Shown here: positions 17,653 to 27,139 of the stretch, piece by piece
Position numbering within the stretch: position 1 is the first letter of the stretch
Layout: each line of letters begins with the position of its first letter
Assembly (NCBI RefSeq): GCF_024129735.1
Contig: NZ_JAMXXK010000012.1
Span: 1-64,000 of the forward strand
Origin: Acinetobacter lwoffii
Lineage (GTDB): Bacteria > Pseudomonadota > Gammaproteobacteria > Pseudomonadales > Moraxellaceae
Length of the DNA: 64,000 nt
Reading direction: 5' to 3'
Made by a program: the position numbers and the translations under genes
Notes under the pieces: generated by a model
Seen by the model: only the letters and a program-made list of their open reading frames with translations
The model's database searches: none
What the model was told of the DNA's origin: nothing

Positions 17653-18189
17653 ATGGCCAGACTTAAAACACGTTACAACGACGAACTTAAAGCTCAATTA
17701 CAAGAAGTATTGGGCGTTAAGAATGTGATGGAGATTCCTCGCATCACTAAAATCACGATCAATATGGGTGTTGGCGCAGCTGCTGCCGACAAAAAACTCC
17801 TTGATGGTGCTCTTTCAGATATGCAAGCTATCGCTGGTCAAAAACCAGTACTTACGTTAGCTCGTAAATCAATCGCTGGTTTTAAAATCCGTGATGGTTG
17901 GCCGATCGGTTGTAAAGTTACTTTACGCGGCGAACGTATGTACGAATTCTTGGACCGTTTGATCTCGATTGCGATCCCTCGTATCCGTGACTTCCGTGGT
18001 TTCTCTGCGAAATCATTCGACGGTCGTGGTAACTACTCAATGGGTCTTAAGGAACAAATCATGTTCCCTGAAATCGATTTTGACAAGATTGATCGTATTC
18101 GTGGTATGGATATTACCATTACTACGACTGCTCGCACCGATGACGAAGGCCGTGCGCTTATGCGTGCATTCGGCTTCCCGTTCAAATAA
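17653..18189 (+). CDS. rplE: 50S ribosomal protein L5
   Basis: L5 binds 5S rRNA and contacts the P-site tRNA. The 178-aa sequence has the family pattern [33 protein letters not shown] and the C-terminal [18 protein letters not shown]. The ribosome-binding site is weak (GATATAGGCC). In enterobacteria S8 represses the spc operon at this gene, but the 16-bp gap here is too short to judge. Confidence 0.98.
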   Translation: MARLKTRYNDELKAQLQEVLGVKNVMEIPRITKITINMGVGAAAADKKLLDGALSDMQAIAGQKPVLTLARKSIAGFKIRDGWPIGCKVTLRGERMYEFLDRLISIAIPRIRDFRGFSAKSFDGRGNYSMGLKEQIMFPEIDFDKIDRIRGMDITITTTARTDDEGRALMRAFGFPFK

Positions 18190-18198
18190 GAGGTCGAT

Positions 18199-18504
18199 AT
18201 GGCTAAGAAAGGTATGATTAATCGCGAATTGAAACGCGAAGCTACTGTTGCTAAATACGCTGCAAAACGTGCTGAATTAAAAGCTGTTATTGCAAACGTA
18301 AATGCATCAGACGAAGAACGTTTCGAAGCGATGATGAAATTACAAGCATTACCACGTAATGCATCTCCAGTACGTCTACGTAACCGTTGTGGTTTAACTG
18401 GTCGTCCTCATGGTTACTTCCGTAAGTTCGGTTTAAGCCGTAACAAATTACGTGAAACAGTAATGCAAGGTGATGTACCTGGCGTTGTTAAGGCAAGCTG
18501 GTAA
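18199..18504 (+). CDS. rpsN: 30S ribosomal protein S14 (zinc-free type)
   Basis: S14 is a 30S head protein. At 101 aa it is the long type lacking the CXXC zinc motifs, ending [20 protein letters not shown] followed by the usual basic C-terminus. Only one Cys occurs in that region, so zinc binding is unlikely. AGGTCGAT precedes the ATG. Confidence 0.97.
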   Translation: MAKKGMINRELKREATVAKYAAKRAELKAVIANVNASDEERFEAMMKLQALPRNASPVRLRNRCGLTGRPHGYFRKFGLSRNKLRETVMQGDVPGVVKASW

Positions 18505-18516
18505 GGAGCACTATAG

Positions 18517-18912
18517 ATGAGTATGCAAGATACCGTTGCCGACATGCTAACACGTGTTCGTAACGCACAAATGGCAAAGAAACAAACTGTTTCTATGCCT
18601 AATTCTAAGTTGAAGGTAGCAATTGCTAACTTACTTCAACAAGAAGGTTATATTTCAAACGTAGAAGTTGCGGATGCTGAAGGCAAACCAACTCTTACTT
18701 TGACTTTAAAGTATTTCGAAGGCAAACCAGTTATCGAAACTGTGAAGCGCGTAAGCCGGCCAGGTCTACGTCAGTATCGCGGTAAAGATGCACTTCCGAG
18801 CGTTAAGCAAGGTTTAGGTATTGCAATTGTTTCTACAAGCAAAGGCATCATGACTGATCGCGCTGCACGTGCTGCAGGCGTTGGTGGTGAAGTTATTGCT
18901 TTTGTTTCTTAA
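18517..18912 (+). CDS. rpsH: 30S ribosomal protein S8
   Basis: S8 organises the 30S central domain and is the translational repressor of the spc operon in E. coli. The 131-aa protein starts [18 protein letters not shown] and ends with [17 protein letters not shown] and GGEVIAFVS, both family hallmarks. AAGGAGCAC lies upstream. Confidence 0.98.
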   Translation: MSMQDTVADMLTRVRNAQMAKKQTVSMPNSKLKVAIANLLQQEGYISNVEVADAEGKPTLTLTLKYFEGKPVIETVKRVSRPGLRQYRGKDALPSVKQGLGIAIVSTSKGIMTDRAARAAGVGGEVIAFVS

Positions 18913-18925
18913 TAGGTGATTCCTC

Positions 18926-19459
18926 ATGTCTCGTGTGGCTAAAGCCCCAGTAACTGTACCTAACGGTGTAACAGTTACTCAGAACGGCCGGCAGGTCGAA
19001 GTGAAAGGCACTAAAGGTACATTGTCTTTCAACCTGCATGCGCTGGTCGAGCTTAAACAGGAAGACGGTATTCTAGCTATTGCTCCAGTACAAGAGTCGA
19101 AAGACGCTTGGATGCAAGCTGGTACTGCTCGCGCTGTGCTTAACAACCTTGTAAAAGGTGTTAGCGAAGGTTTCGAACGTAAGTTACAGCTTATCGGTGT
19201 TGGTTATAAAGCTGCGGTTAAAGGTGACGTTGTTCATCTTAACCTTGGTTTCTCTCACCCGATCGATTATGCACTTCCTGCAGGTGTAACTGCTGAAACT
19301 CCAACTGCAACTGAAATCATTCTTAAGTCTGCTGATAAAGCAGCTTTAGGACAGGTTGCTGCAGATATCCGTGGTTACCGTCCACCAGAGCCATATAAAG
19401 GCAAAGGTGTTCGTTATTCTGACGAAGTTGTACTTCGTAAAGAAGCTAAGAAGAAATAA
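18926..19459 (+). CDS. rplF: 50S ribosomal protein L6
   Basis: L6 binds near the sarcin-ricin loop where elongation factors dock. The 177-aa protein has two alpha/beta repeats and the conserved C-terminal [12 protein letters not shown] block. Length and order are typical. AATAGGTGATTCC precedes the start. Confidence 0.98.
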   Translation: MSRVAKAPVTVPNGVTVTQNGRQVEVKGTKGTLSFNLHALVELKQEDGILAIAPVQESKDAWMQAGTARAVLNNLVKGVSEGFERKLQLIGVGYKAAVKGDVVHLNLGFSHPIDYALPAGVTAETPTATEIILKSADKAALGQVAADIRGYRPPEPYKGKGVRYSDEVVLRKEAKKK

Positions 19460-19473
19460 GGCGCGAGGTTCTT

Positions 19474-19824
19474 ATGAACGAAAAGAAACAATCCCGTTTG
19501 CGTCGTGCGAAAAGCACACGCTTGCACATCCGTGCATTGGGTGCGACTCGTTTGTGTGTAAACCGCACTCCGCGTCACATCTATGCTCAAGTTATCTCTG
19601 CAGATGGTGGCAAAGTATTAGCGCAAGCTTCTACTTTAGACGCTACTCTACGTGCGGGTACAACTGGTAACGTTGAAGCAGCTCAAAAAGTAGGTGCTTT
19701 AATCGCAGAACGCGCTAAAGCAGCTGGTGTTACTAAAGTTGCATTTGACCGTTCTGGTTTTAAATATCATGGTCGTATCAAAGCCTTGGCTGATGCTGCT
19801 CGTGAAAACGGCTTGGAGTTCTAA
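19474..19824 (+). CDS. rplR: 50S ribosomal protein L18
   Basis: L18 is a 5S rRNA-binding protein. The 116-aa sequence shows [20 protein letters not shown] at the N-terminus and [20 protein letters not shown] near the end. GCGAGGTTC lies upstream of the ATG. It is followed by rpsE after two bases. Confidence 0.97.
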   Translation: MNEKKQSRLRRAKSTRLHIRALGATRLCVNRTPRHIYAQVISADGGKVLAQASTLDATLRAGTTGNVEAAQKVGALIAERAKAAGVTKVAFDRSGFKYHGRIKALADAARENGLEF

Positions 19825-19826
19825 TC

Positions 19827-20324
19827 ATGGCTAAAGTTGAACAAAACGAAGGTCTTGTTGAAAAGCTGGTTGCCGTTGATCGTGTAGCCAAAGTTGTTAA
19901 GGGTGGTCGTATCTTCTCTTTCACAGCATTAACTGTTGTGGGTGATGGTAATGGTCGCGTAGGTTTTGGTCGTGGTAAAGCACGTGAAGTTCCAGCTGCT
20001 ATCTCTAAAGCACTTGAAGCTGCTCGTCGCAATATGATTACTGTTGACCTTGTTGATGGTACGTTACAGCACCCAATTCATGCACGTCACGGCGCTAGCC
20101 GCGTATTCATGCAGCCTGCCTCTGAAGGTACAGGTGTAATTGCTGGTGGCGCTATGCGTGCAGTTCTAGAAGCTGTAGGCGTACGTAACGTGTTGACTAA
20201 ATGCCGTGGTTCTACTAACGCTGCTAACGTAGTAAACGCAACTTTCAATGGTTTGCGTGATATGACTACTCCTGAAAAGGTTGCTGCGAAACGTGGTCTT
20301 TCAGTAGAACAAATTCAAGGGTAA
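19827..20324 (+). CDS. rpsE: 30S ribosomal protein S5
   Basis: S5 supports decoding accuracy and, with S3 and S4, forms the mRNA entry tunnel. The 165-aa protein contains [20 protein letters not shown] and the GVGVGKAREVP-like block reading [14 protein letters not shown], plus [19 protein letters not shown]. The spectinomycin-region loop (VAKVVKGGR) looks wild type. Confidence 0.98.
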   Translation: MAKVEQNEGLVEKLVAVDRVAKVVKGGRIFSFTALTVVGDGNGRVGFGRGKAREVPAAISKALEAARRNMITVDLVDGTLQHPIHARHGASRVFMQPASEGTGVIAGGAMRAVLEAVGVRNVLTKCRGSTNAANVVNATFNGLRDMTTPEKVAAKRGLSVEQIQG

Positions 20325-20330
20325 TCAATC

Positions 20331-20507
20331 ATGAAAACGATTAAAGTTACCCAGACTAAATCTGCATCGCACCGCTTGAAAAATCACAAGCTTAGCCTGC
20401 AAGGTTTAGGTCTGCGTCGTATTGGTCATACTGTAGAAGTGTTAGACACACCTTCTAACCGTGGTATGATCAACCAAGTCTACTATATGGTTAGTGTAGA
20501 GGAATAA
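20331..20507 (+). CDS. rpmD: 50S ribosomal protein L30
   Basis: This 58-aa gene lies in the gap between rpsE and rplO. It begins [20 protein letters not shown] and ends [11 protein letters not shown], with the family core [20 protein letters not shown]. Length and position match L30. Its end is three bases from the rplO start. Confidence 0.97.
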   Translation: MKTIKVTQTKSASHRLKNHKLSLQGLGLRRIGHTVEVLDTPSNRGMINQVYYMVSVEE

Positions 20508-20510
20508 GCC

Positions 20511-20951
20511 ATGACTCTGCGTTTAAATACAATTGCACCTGCAGAAGGTGCTAAACGTGACAACCTTCGTTTAGGCCGTGGTATCGGTTCTGGCGTTGGT
20601 AAGACCGGTGGCCGTGGTGTCAAAGGTCAAAACTCACGTAAGAGCGGTGGTACTCGTCCAGGTTTCGAAGGCGGTCAAACAGCACTTTACCGTCGTTTGC
20701 CTAAATTCGGCTTCACTAGCCAATTGGCTTTGAAAACTGCTGAAGTACGTTTATCTGAGCTTGCTAAAGTTGAAGGCGACATCGTGTCTCTTGAAACTTT
20801 AAAAGCTGCGAACGTTGTACGTAAAGACATGATCCGTGCTCGTATCGTACTTTCTGGTGAAATTACTCGTGCATTCACTGTTCAAGGTGTTGCATTGACT
20901 AAAGGCGCTAAAGCTGCTGTTGAAGCTGCTGGCGGCAAAGTCGAGGAGTAA
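20511..20951 (+). CDS. rplO: 50S ribosomal protein L15
   Basis: L15 is a late-assembly 50S protein. The 146-aa sequence has the glycine/arginine-rich N-terminal arm ([20 protein letters not shown]) followed by the globular C-terminal domain with [26 protein letters not shown] precedes the start. It sits just upstream of secY, as in other proteobacteria. Confidence 0.97.
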   Translation: MTLRLNTIAPAEGAKRDNLRLGRGIGSGVGKTGGRGVKGQNSRKSGGTRPGFEGGQTALYRRLPKFGFTSQLALKTAEVRLSELAKVEGDIVSLETLKAANVVRKDMIRARIVLSGEITRAFTVQGVALTKGAKAAVEAAGGKVEE

Positions 20952-20957
20952 TCCCCA

Positions 20958-22316
20958 GTGTCTATGACTCCTAGTTCTTCAGGTCATGTCAACATGATGA
21001 AAGGCCAACCATTTCATGTGAAATACCGTGAAATTATTCGTCGAATGATGTTTCTCATTGGTGCGTTGTTGGTGTTTCGACTAGGAGCGCATATTCCAGT
21101 ACCAGGCATCAATAATGCTGCGTTAGAAAACTTGTTTAATGCAAACCAAGGTACCATCCTTGGTTTGTTTAACATGTTCTCTGGTGGTGCATTAGAACGA
21201 ATGTCTATTCTTGCTCTCGGGATCATGCCATACATCTCTGCGTCGATTATCGTGCAGTTGATGTCAACTGTGGTTCCTTCGCTGGAAGCTTTAAAGAAAG
21301 AAGGCGAGCAAGGCAAACGTAAAATTAATCAATACACACGACAAGGTACATTATTCTTAGCGCTGGTACAGGCGATAGGTATGTGTGCAGGCCTGATCAG
21401 TCAGGGGATTACCCTGAATACTGGTTTGGCTTTTTATGTTCCTGCAGTAACCTCACTGGTTGCGGGGACCATGTTCTTGATGTGGTTGGGTGAACAGATT
21501 ACCGAGCGTGGGGTGGGAAATGGTATTTCCATGATCATCTTCGCGGGTATTGTTGCCGGATTGCCTAATCTGATTATGCAATCTTTCTCCTCTGTAGATA
21601 ATGGCCAGACCAGCCTGATTGGCTTGGTAATTTTTGGTTTGTTATCTCTGGGTGTTTTGGCAGCGATCGTGTTTATCGAGAAAGCGCAACGTCGTATTCC
21701 GGTAAACTATGCTCAAAAACAACAAGGTCGTCGTGTATTTACTGCACAGCAGACACATTTGCCATTAAAAATTAATATGGCGGGTGTGATTCCGGCAATT
21801 TTTGCCAGCTCATTGCTTTTGTTCCCTGCGAGCTTAGGTCAGTGGGTGGGTAGTGCAGATCCAAATGCTGGATTTATTAAGCGTAGCCTGCAAGATGTAG
21901 CATTGGTGTTGTCGCCTGGTCAGCCGTTGTATTTGGTGCTCTTTGGTGCGTTAATTATCTTTTTCTGTTACTTCTATACAGCACTGGTATTTAGTCCTAA
22001 AGAAGTGTCAGAGAACTTGAAACGCAGCGGAGCTTACGTGCCTGGTATACGTCCAGGTGAGCAAACTGCTCGTTACTTAGATCATATTCTCAATCGTTTG
22101 ACGTTTATTGGCGCGATTTACATCACCGTCATTTGTTTGATGCCGATGGTATTGCAAAGTTCATTTGGTATTCCATTCTATTTGGGTGGTACCTCTTTGC
22201 TGATTGTTGTGGTAGTGGTGATGGACTTTATGGCTCAGCTGCAATCACACCTTACTTCGCACCAATACGATAATCAAACGTTAATGAGAAAAACGACTGC
22301 TCATCCTAAGGGATAA
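20958..22316 (+). CDS. secY: Preprotein translocase subunit SecY
   Basis: SecY forms the protein-conducting channel of the inner-membrane Sec translocon. The 452-aa protein has ten hydrophobic segments. Landmarks are the plug-region [20 protein letters not shown], the cytoplasmic loop GERGVGNG-type [15 protein letters not shown], and the C5 loop [18 protein letters not shown]. The GTG start at 20958 lies nine bases after GAGGAG and is preferred over ATG at 20964. It is co-transcribed with rplO and rpmJ. Confidence 0.97.
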   Translation: MSMTPSSSGHVNMMKGQPFHVKYREIIRRMMFLIGALLVFRLGAHIPVPGINNAALENLFNANQGTILGLFNMFSGGALERMSILALGIMPYISASIIVQLMSTVVPSLEALKKEGEQGKRKINQYTRQGTLFLALVQAIGMCAGLISQGITLNTGLAFYVPAVTSLVAGTMFLMWLGEQITERGVGNGISMIIFAGIVAGLPNLIMQSFSSVDNGQTSLIGLVIFGLLSLGVLAAIVFIEKAQRRIPVNYAQKQQGRRVFTAQQTHLPLKINMAGVIPAIFASSLLLFPASLGQWVGSADPNAGFIKRSLQDVALVLSPGQPLYLVLFGALIIFFCYFYTALVFSPKEVSENLKRSGAYVPGIRPGEQTARYLDHILNRLTFIGAIYITVICLMPMVLQSSFGIPFYLGGTSLLIVVVVVMDFMAQLQSHLTSHQYDNQTLMRKTTAHPKG

Positions 22317-22335
22317 GCGCACTTGAGGTTTCATC

Positions 22336-22452
22336 ATGAAAGTACAAGCTTCTGTTAAGAAAATTTGTGGTAGCTGTAAAGTTATCCGTCGTAATGGGGT
22401 TATCCGCGTAATTTGTAGCGCAGAACCTCGTCATAAGCAGCGTCAAGGTTAA
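22336..22452 (+). CDS. rpmJ: 50S ribosomal protein L36 (zinc-binding type)
   Basis: This 38-aa gene lies just after secY. The sequence [20 protein letters not shown] and the later [14 protein letters not shown] carry C-X2-C, a third Cys and a His. This is the zinc-ribbon form of L36. TTGAGGTTTCATC precedes the ATG. It closes the spc segment. Confidence 0.97.
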
Positions 22453-22467
22453 TCTGATTAAGACCTG

Positions 22468-22497
22468 TTGATTTCTGTAGGCGAATTAGGTTATTAT
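22468..22497 (+). promoter_or_regulatory. Possible promoter of the alpha operon
   Basis: TTGATT (22468-22473) and TATTAT (22492-22497) are separated by 18 bases, immediately before a GC-rich hairpin and 60 bases before rpsM. It would allow separate control of rpsM-rplQ. The match is fair and not tested. Confidence 0.45.
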
Positions 22498-22524
22498 CCG
22501 CCCCTCAAGATTTTTGTGGGGCGG
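22498..22524 (+). other. GC-rich hairpin in the alpha operon leader
   Basis: CCGCCCC (22498-22504) pairs perfectly with GGGGCGG (22518-22524) around a 13-base loop, 33 bases upstream of rpsM. In E. coli, S4 represses the alpha operon by binding a pseudoknot at this place. The loop or flanks here could form one, but no pseudoknot was established. Confidence 0.5.
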
Positions 22525-22557
22525 TTGATTATCTACTGCCTTTTTGGAGAAAATTGA

Positions 22558-22914
22558 ATGGCTCGTATTGCCGGTGTAAACATTCCGGATAACAAGCACG
22601 CTGTTATCTCTCTAACGTATATCTTTGGTATTGGTCGCCATACTTCAAAAGCTATCTTAGCTGCTGCTGGTATTGCTCCAACTACTAAGATCCGTGAATT
22701 AGATGACGCTCAGCTTGATGCGATTCGTGCAGAAGTTGCTAAGGTTCCGACCGAAGGTGATTTACGTCGCGAAATTTCCATGAACATTAAACGTTTAATG
22801 GATTTAGGCTGCTACCGCGGTCTTCGTCATCGTCGCAGCTTGCCTGTCCGCGGTCAACGCACCAAAACTAACGCTCGTACCCGTAAAGGTCCGCGCAAAC
22901 CTATTAAGAAATAA
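22558..22914 (+). CDS. rpsM: 30S ribosomal protein S13
   Basis: S13 forms intersubunit bridges from the 30S head. The 118-aa protein starts [20 protein letters not shown] and has [19 protein letters not shown], then the basic tail ending [13 protein letters not shown] lies before the ATG. It is the first gene of the alpha segment. Confidence 0.98.
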   Translation: MARIAGVNIPDNKHAVISLTYIFGIGRHTSKAILAAAGIAPTTKIRELDDAQLDAIRAEVAKVPTEGDLRREISMNIKRLMDLGCYRGLRHRRSLPVRGQRTKTNARTRKGPRKPIKK

Positions 22915-22933
22915 GATTTCTGGAAGCTAAAAG

Positions 22934-23320
22934 ATGGCTAAAGATACTCGCGCACGCAAGAAGGTCACTCGTACCGTCTCTGAAGGTGTCGCACACATTC
23001 ACGCTTCTTTTAATAACACCATTGTGACTATTACCGATCGTCAAGGTAATGCACTGGCTTGGGCCACTTCAGGTGGACAAGGCTTCCGTGGATCACGTAA
23101 ATCAACTCCGTTCGCTGCTCAGGTAGCTGCTGAAGTTGCTGGTAAAGCTGCTTTAGACTACGGTTTGAAAAACTTGGACGTCCTTGTAAAAGGTCCTGGT
23201 CCTGGTCGTGAATCTGCGGTTCGTGCTTTAGGTGCAGTGGGTTATAAAATTAACAGCATTACCGATGTGACGCCAATCCCGCACAACGGTTGCCGTCCAC
23301 CTAAAAAACGTCGCGTGTAA
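22934..23320 (+). CDS. rpsK: 30S ribosomal protein S11
   Basis: S11 lines the 30S platform near the mRNA exit. The 128-aa sequence has [38 protein letters not shown] and the C-terminal [18 protein letters not shown], all universal features of the family. Confidence 0.98.
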   Translation: MAKDTRARKKVTRTVSEGVAHIHASFNNTIVTITDRQGNALAWATSGGQGFRGSRKSTPFAAQVAAEVAGKAALDYGLKNLDVLVKGPGPGRESAVRALGAVGYKINSITDVTPIPHNGCRPPKKRRV

Positions 23321-23332
23321 GGAGAAACATTC

Positions 23333-23959
23333 ATGGCTCGTTATATTGGTCCAAAATGCAAACTCTCTCGTCGCGAAGGGACAGACCTGCAACTTAAATC
23401 AGGCGTTAAACCGTTTGATGTTAAGACAAAAAAACATGCGAAAGTTCCTGGCCAACACGGCGGGGCTCGTGGTGGTAAACAATCTGAGTACTCACTACAA
23501 TTACGTGAAAAACAAAAAGTACGTCGCATGTACGGTGTTTTAGAGCGTCAATTTAGTAACTACTATAAAGAAGCTGCTCGTGTTAAAGGCGCAACTGGTG
23601 AAAACCTGTTGAAGCTACTTGAAAGCCGTCTTGATAACGTTGTTTATCGTATGGGTTTCGGTTCTACTCGTGCAGAAGCTCGTCAGTTAGTATCTCACCG
23701 TAGCATCACTTTGAATGGCCGTCGTGTTAACATTGCGTCTATCCAAGTTAAAGCGGGTGATGTGATCGCAGTTCACGAAGGCGCTAAGCAACAATTACGT
23801 ATCAAAAACGCAATTGAATTAGCTACTCAACGTGGCATGCCTTCTTGGATGGAAATTGACCATTCTAAATTAGAAGGTACGTTCAAAGCTGCACCGGATC
23901 GTTCTGATTTACCTGCTGAAATCAACGAAAGCTTGATTGTAGAATTGTATTCTAAATAA
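23333..23959 (+). CDS. rpsD: 30S ribosomal protein S4
   Basis: S4 is a primary 16S-binding protein, helps form the mRNA entry tunnel, and represses the alpha operon in E. coli. The 208-aa protein starts [16 protein letters not shown] and carries an S4 RNA-binding domain ([20 protein letters not shown]) from about residue 98. AAGGAGAAAC lies upstream. Confidence 0.98.
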   Translation: MARYIGPKCKLSRREGTDLQLKSGVKPFDVKTKKHAKVPGQHGGARGGKQSEYSLQLREKQKVRRMYGVLERQFSNYYKEAARVKGATGENLLKLLESRLDNVVYRMGFGSTRAEARQLVSHRSITLNGRRVNIASIQVKAGDVIAVHEGAKQQLRIKNAIELATQRGMPSWMEIDHSKLEGTFKAAPDRSDLPAEINESLIVELYSK

Positions 23960-23975
23960 TCCTTGAGGAAGCAAT

Positions 23976-24983
23976 ATGACGCGTACTGCAAATGAGTTTC
24001 TAACTCCGCAAGCGATCAAGGTCGAAGCGGCAAGCGGGACCTCGGCAAAAGTTATTCTAGAACCATTAGAGCGTGGCTTTGGTCATACTCTTGGTAATGC
24101 TTTACGTCGCATCCTTCTTTCTTCTCTACCTGGCGCAGCTGTGGTAGAAGTTGAGATTGAAGGGGTCGAGCACGAGTACAGTACTTTGGAAGGCTTGCAG
24201 CAGGACATCGTCGAGCTCTTGCTGAACCTAAAAGGATTGTCGATTAAGCTGTTCGATCAAAATGAAGCATATTTGACATTAGAGAAACAAGGTGCAGGCG
24301 ACGTAACTGCGGCTGACCTTCGTTTACCTCATAATGTTGAAGTGGTTAACCCTGAACATTTGATCGGTACTTTAAGTGCCTCAGGCTCATTGAAAATGCG
24401 TCTGAAAGTGGCTCAAGGTCGTGGCTACGAGACTTCTGATTCACGCTTCCCTGAAGGCGAAACTCGCCCAGTGGGTCGCTTGCAGTTAGATGCGTCTTAC
24501 AGCCCAATCAAACGTGTTTCATACACCGTGGAAAACGCGCGTGTAGAACAACGTACTGACCTTGATAAACTGATCATTGATCTTGAAACCAATGGTACTG
24601 TAGATCCTGAAGAAGCGATCCGCAAAGCTGCAACTATTTTGCAGCAACAAATTGCGATCTTCGTTGACCTTCAGAAAGATCAAGCACCTGTTGCTCAAGA
24701 GCCTCGTGAAGAAGTTGACCCAATCTTGCTTCGCCCAGTAGATGATCTAGAGCTAACTGTTCGTTCTGCTAACTGTTTGAAAGCAGAAAACATTTACTAC
24801 ATTGGTGATCTTGTACAGCGTACCGAAGTTGAGTTGCTTAAAACTCCTAACTTGGGTAAAAAATCGCTTACTGAGATCAAAGATGTTCTGGCTTCTAAAG
24901 GCTTACAACTCGGCATGCGTTTAGAGAACTGGCCACCGGCTAGTCTCCGTATGGACGATCGTTTCGCCTATCGTAGCCGTTAA
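23976..24983 (+). CDS. rpoA: DNA-directed RNA polymerase subunit alpha
   Basis: RpoA nucleates RNA polymerase assembly, and its C-terminal domain binds UP elements and activators. The 335-aa protein has the N-terminal dimerisation domain ([20 protein letters not shown]) and a C-terminal domain with [20 protein letters not shown] and [16 protein letters not shown]. Length is usual (about 330). It is placed between rpsD and rplQ. Confidence 0.98.
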   Translation: MTRTANEFLTPQAIKVEAASGTSAKVILEPLERGFGHTLGNALRRILLSSLPGAAVVEVEIEGVEHEYSTLEGLQQDIVELLLNLKGLSIKLFDQNEAYLTLEKQGAGDVTAADLRLPHNVEVVNPEHLIGTLSASGSLKMRLKVAQGRGYETSDSRFPEGETRPVGRLQLDASYSPIKRVSYTVENARVEQRTDLDKLIIDLETNGTVDPEEAIRKAATILQQQIAIFVDLQKDQAPVAQEPREEVDPILLRPVDDLELTVRSANCLKAENIYYIGDLVQRTEVELLKTPNLGKKSLTEIKDVLASKGLQLGMRLENWPPASLRMDDRFAYRSR

Positions 24984-25001
24984 TTAAGTAGGACTATCAC
25001 C

Positions 25002-25367
25002 ATGCGTCATCGTAATAGTGGTGTGAAATTAGGCCGTACAAGCAGTCATCGTAAAGCGATGTTCCAAAACATGGCTAACTCTTTGTTCGAGCACGAGTTG
25101 ATCAAAACAACTGTGCCTAAAGCAAAAGAGTTACGTCGTGTAGCTGAGCCTTTAATCACTTTAGCTAAAAACGATACAGTAGCAAACCGTCGTTTGGCGT
25201 TTGCTCGTACTCGTTCAGCAGCAACTGTTGGTAAATTATTTACCGTTCTTGGCCCTCGTTACAAAGAGCGTAACGGCGGTTATCTACGTGTTCTTAAAGC
25301 GGGCTTCCGTGCAGGTGATGCTGCACCGATGGCTTACGTTGAGCTAGTAGATCGCGAAGTTAACTAA
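25002..25367 (+). CDS. rplQ: 50S ribosomal protein L17
   Basis: L17 sits on the back of the 50S subunit. The 121-aa protein begins [20 protein letters not shown] and contains [12 protein letters not shown] and [16 protein letters not shown]. It is the last gene of the 13.5-kb ribosomal run and is followed within 30 bases by a strong terminator. Confidence 0.98.
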   Translation: MRHRNSGVKLGRTSSHRKAMFQNMANSLFEHELIKTTVPKAKELRRVAEPLITLAKNDTVANRRLAFARTRSAATVGKLFTVLGPRYKERNGGYLRVLKAGFRAGDAAPMAYVELVDREVN

Positions 25368-25395
25368 TTTCGTGAAGAATAACGCAAGTTGTTCG

Positions 25396-25426
25396 AAAAG
25401 GTCGGTTGAATAAACCGGCCTTTTTT
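25396..25426 (+). terminator. Terminator of the ribosomal protein run
   Basis: AAGGTCGGTT pairs with AACCGGCCTT (one G-T pair) around a short loop, followed by six T residues, just downstream of rplQ. Confidence 0.88.
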
Positions 25427-25518
25427 ATTGTCTGTATATTTTAATTTAGTCTGACTTTTAATCTCGTATAACTGGATCTGGCCTCAAAAGATAAAAAAAT
25501 AGCGGCTTTTTAATAAAC

Positions 25519-25547
25519 TTGACATTGTGTATTGTCAGTTTTGTGAT
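25519..25547 (+). promoter_or_regulatory. Possible almA promoter with a TGACA-N8-TGTCA dyad
   Basis: A perfect TTGACA (25519-25524) is followed after 17 bases by TGTGAT (25542-25547), a four-of-six -10 match. The inverted repeat TGACA-N8-TGTCA (25520-25537) overlaps the -35 and may be a repressor site. The regulator is unknown. Confidence 0.45.
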
Positions 25548-25588
25548 TTAATAAAAACAGATAGCATCGCTTAGGTAAAAAAAACAAC

Positions 25589-27079
25589 ATGGAAAAGCAG
25601 GTAGATATTCTAATTGTGGGTGCGGGGATCTCGGGGATTGGTCTGGCAGCGCATCTTTCTAAACATTGTCCACAACGCTCTTTTGACATCATCGAACGTC
25701 GTGAAAGTATTGGCGGAACTTGGGATCTGTTTAAATATCCGGGAATTCGTTCCGATTCGGATATGTCGACTTTTGGCTTTAATTTTAAACCCTGGAAGAA
25801 AGAAAGTGTGCTTGCAGATGGCGCATCCATCAAAAACTATCTCACTGAAGTGGTAGAGGAATTTAAGCTTCAGCCGAAAATCCATTTTCAGCATCGTGTC
25901 TTAAGTGCTGATTATGATTCTGCGACCTGCAAATGGTCAGTAGAGATCGAGGATGCACACGGTAAGAAGCAGATCTGGATCGCCAACTTTATACTGGGTT
26001 GTACCGGTTATTATAATTATGATCAGGGTTTTCAGCCGGAATTTGCTAATCAAACTGTATTCCAAGGTGAATTTATTCATCCGCAACATTGGCCGGAAAA
26101 TTTAAACTATCAAGGCAAAAAGGTAGTGATTATTGGCAGTGGTGCGACCGCGATTACCTTGGTTCCTGCGATGGTTAAAGGCGGAGCAGGACATGTGACC
26201 ATGTTGCAACGCTCACCGACTTATATTGCCTCTGTACCCTCGGTCGATTTTATTTATTCAAAAATGCGTAAATATCTGCCTGAGGAGGTCGCCTATAAGC
26301 TGACACGTGCGCGTAATATCGGCATGCAGCGCGGGATTTACGCTTTGGCACAGAAACAGCCAAAATTATTAAAATCGCTTTTGCTTAAATCGGTGCAATT
26401 CCAGCTGAAAGGTAAAGTGGATATGAAGCACTTTACCCCGAATTATGAACCTTGGGATCAACGTCTTTGTGTGGTGCCGGATGGAGATCTGTTCAAAATT
26501 TTACGTGAAGGACAGGCATCGGTTGCAACGGATCAGATAGAAACCTTTACCGAAACGGGAATTCAGCTGAAATCAGGTCAACATCTGGATGCTGATATTA
26601 TTGTTTCTGCCACCGGTCTGAATATTCAAATTCTTGGCGGGATTCAGGCGACGATGGATGGTCAGCCTATCGATACCTCTCAGCATATGCTGTATAGAGG
26701 TATCATGGTCAGTGACATACCGAATATGGCGCTGATTATTGGCTATATCAATGCCTCCTGGACGCTTAAAGTCGACATTGCAGCAGAATATATTTGCCGT
26801 CTGTTGAACTATATGGATCAGCAAGGTTATGCACAGGTAATTCCTCAGGGAGATCAGAGTGAATTGCTTCAGGATACCGTCATGGGTAGTCTCAGTTCGG
26901 GTTATATTGCCCGGGCTGCAGACGTCATGCCAAAGCAAGGCAAACAGGCTCCGTGGAAAGTCAGCAATAATTATCTGGCAGACCGTAAGGAGCTCAAACA
27001 GGCTTCGTTTGAAGATGGTGTACTGAAATTTAGAAAAAACAGTAATGCTTTAAAGCATAAACCGCGTCTGGTTTCTTAA
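25589..27079 (+). CDS. almA: Flavin-binding monooxygenase AlmA (long-chain alkane oxidation)
   Basis: AlmA is the flavoprotein monooxygenase reported in Acinetobacter to be needed for growth on very long n-alkanes (C32 and above). The 496-aa length and the sequence match what I recall of that protein. The FAD-binding Rossmann motif VGAGISGIG is at 10-18, a GGTWDLFKYPGIRSDSDM block follows, and the NADPH motif IIGSGATA is at 181-188. The Baeyer-Villiger/FMO fingerprint F-x-G-x3-H-x3-W is present (F158, G160, H164, W168). It stands alone between the ribosomal terminator and a convergent acyl-CoA dehydrogenase. The two could act in one pathway (alkane to fatty acid to beta-oxidation), but that is inference. 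Confidence 0.85.
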   Translation: MEKQVDILIVGAGISGIGLAAHLSKHCPQRSFDIIERRESIGGTWDLFKYPGIRSDSDMSTFGFNFKPWKKESVLADGASIKNYLTEVVEEFKLQPKIHFQHRVLSADYDSATCKWSVEIEDAHGKKQIWIANFILGCTGYYNYDQGFQPEFANQTVFQGEFIHPQHWPENLNYQGKKVVIIGSGATAITLVPAMVKGGAGHVTMLQRSPTYIASVPSVDFIYSKMRKYLPEEVAYKLTRARNIGMQRGIYALAQKQPKLLKSLLLKSVQFQLKGKVDMKHFTPNYEPWDQRLCVVPDGDLFKILREGQASVATDQIETFTETGIQLKSGQHLDADIIVSATGLNIQILGGIQATMDGQPIDTSQHMLYRGIMVSDIPNMALIIGYINASWTLKVDIAAEYICRLLNYMDQQGYAQVIPQGDQSELLQDTVMGSLSSGYIARAADVMPKQGKQAPWKVSNNYLADRKELKQASFEDGVLKFRKNSNALKHKPRLVS

Positions 27080-27100
27080 AGTTATATCTTTGCATACAGA

Positions 27101-27128
27101 AAAAGGAGTCCTGAGAGACTCCTTTTTT
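27101..27128. terminator. Bidirectional terminator between almA and the acyl-CoA dehydrogenase gene
   Basis: A 10-bp perfect stem, AAAAGGAGTC (27101-27110) and GACTCCTTTT (27117-27126), has A and T runs on either side and lies between two convergent genes. Confidence 0.85.
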
Positions 27129-27139
27129 ATGCATCCATT

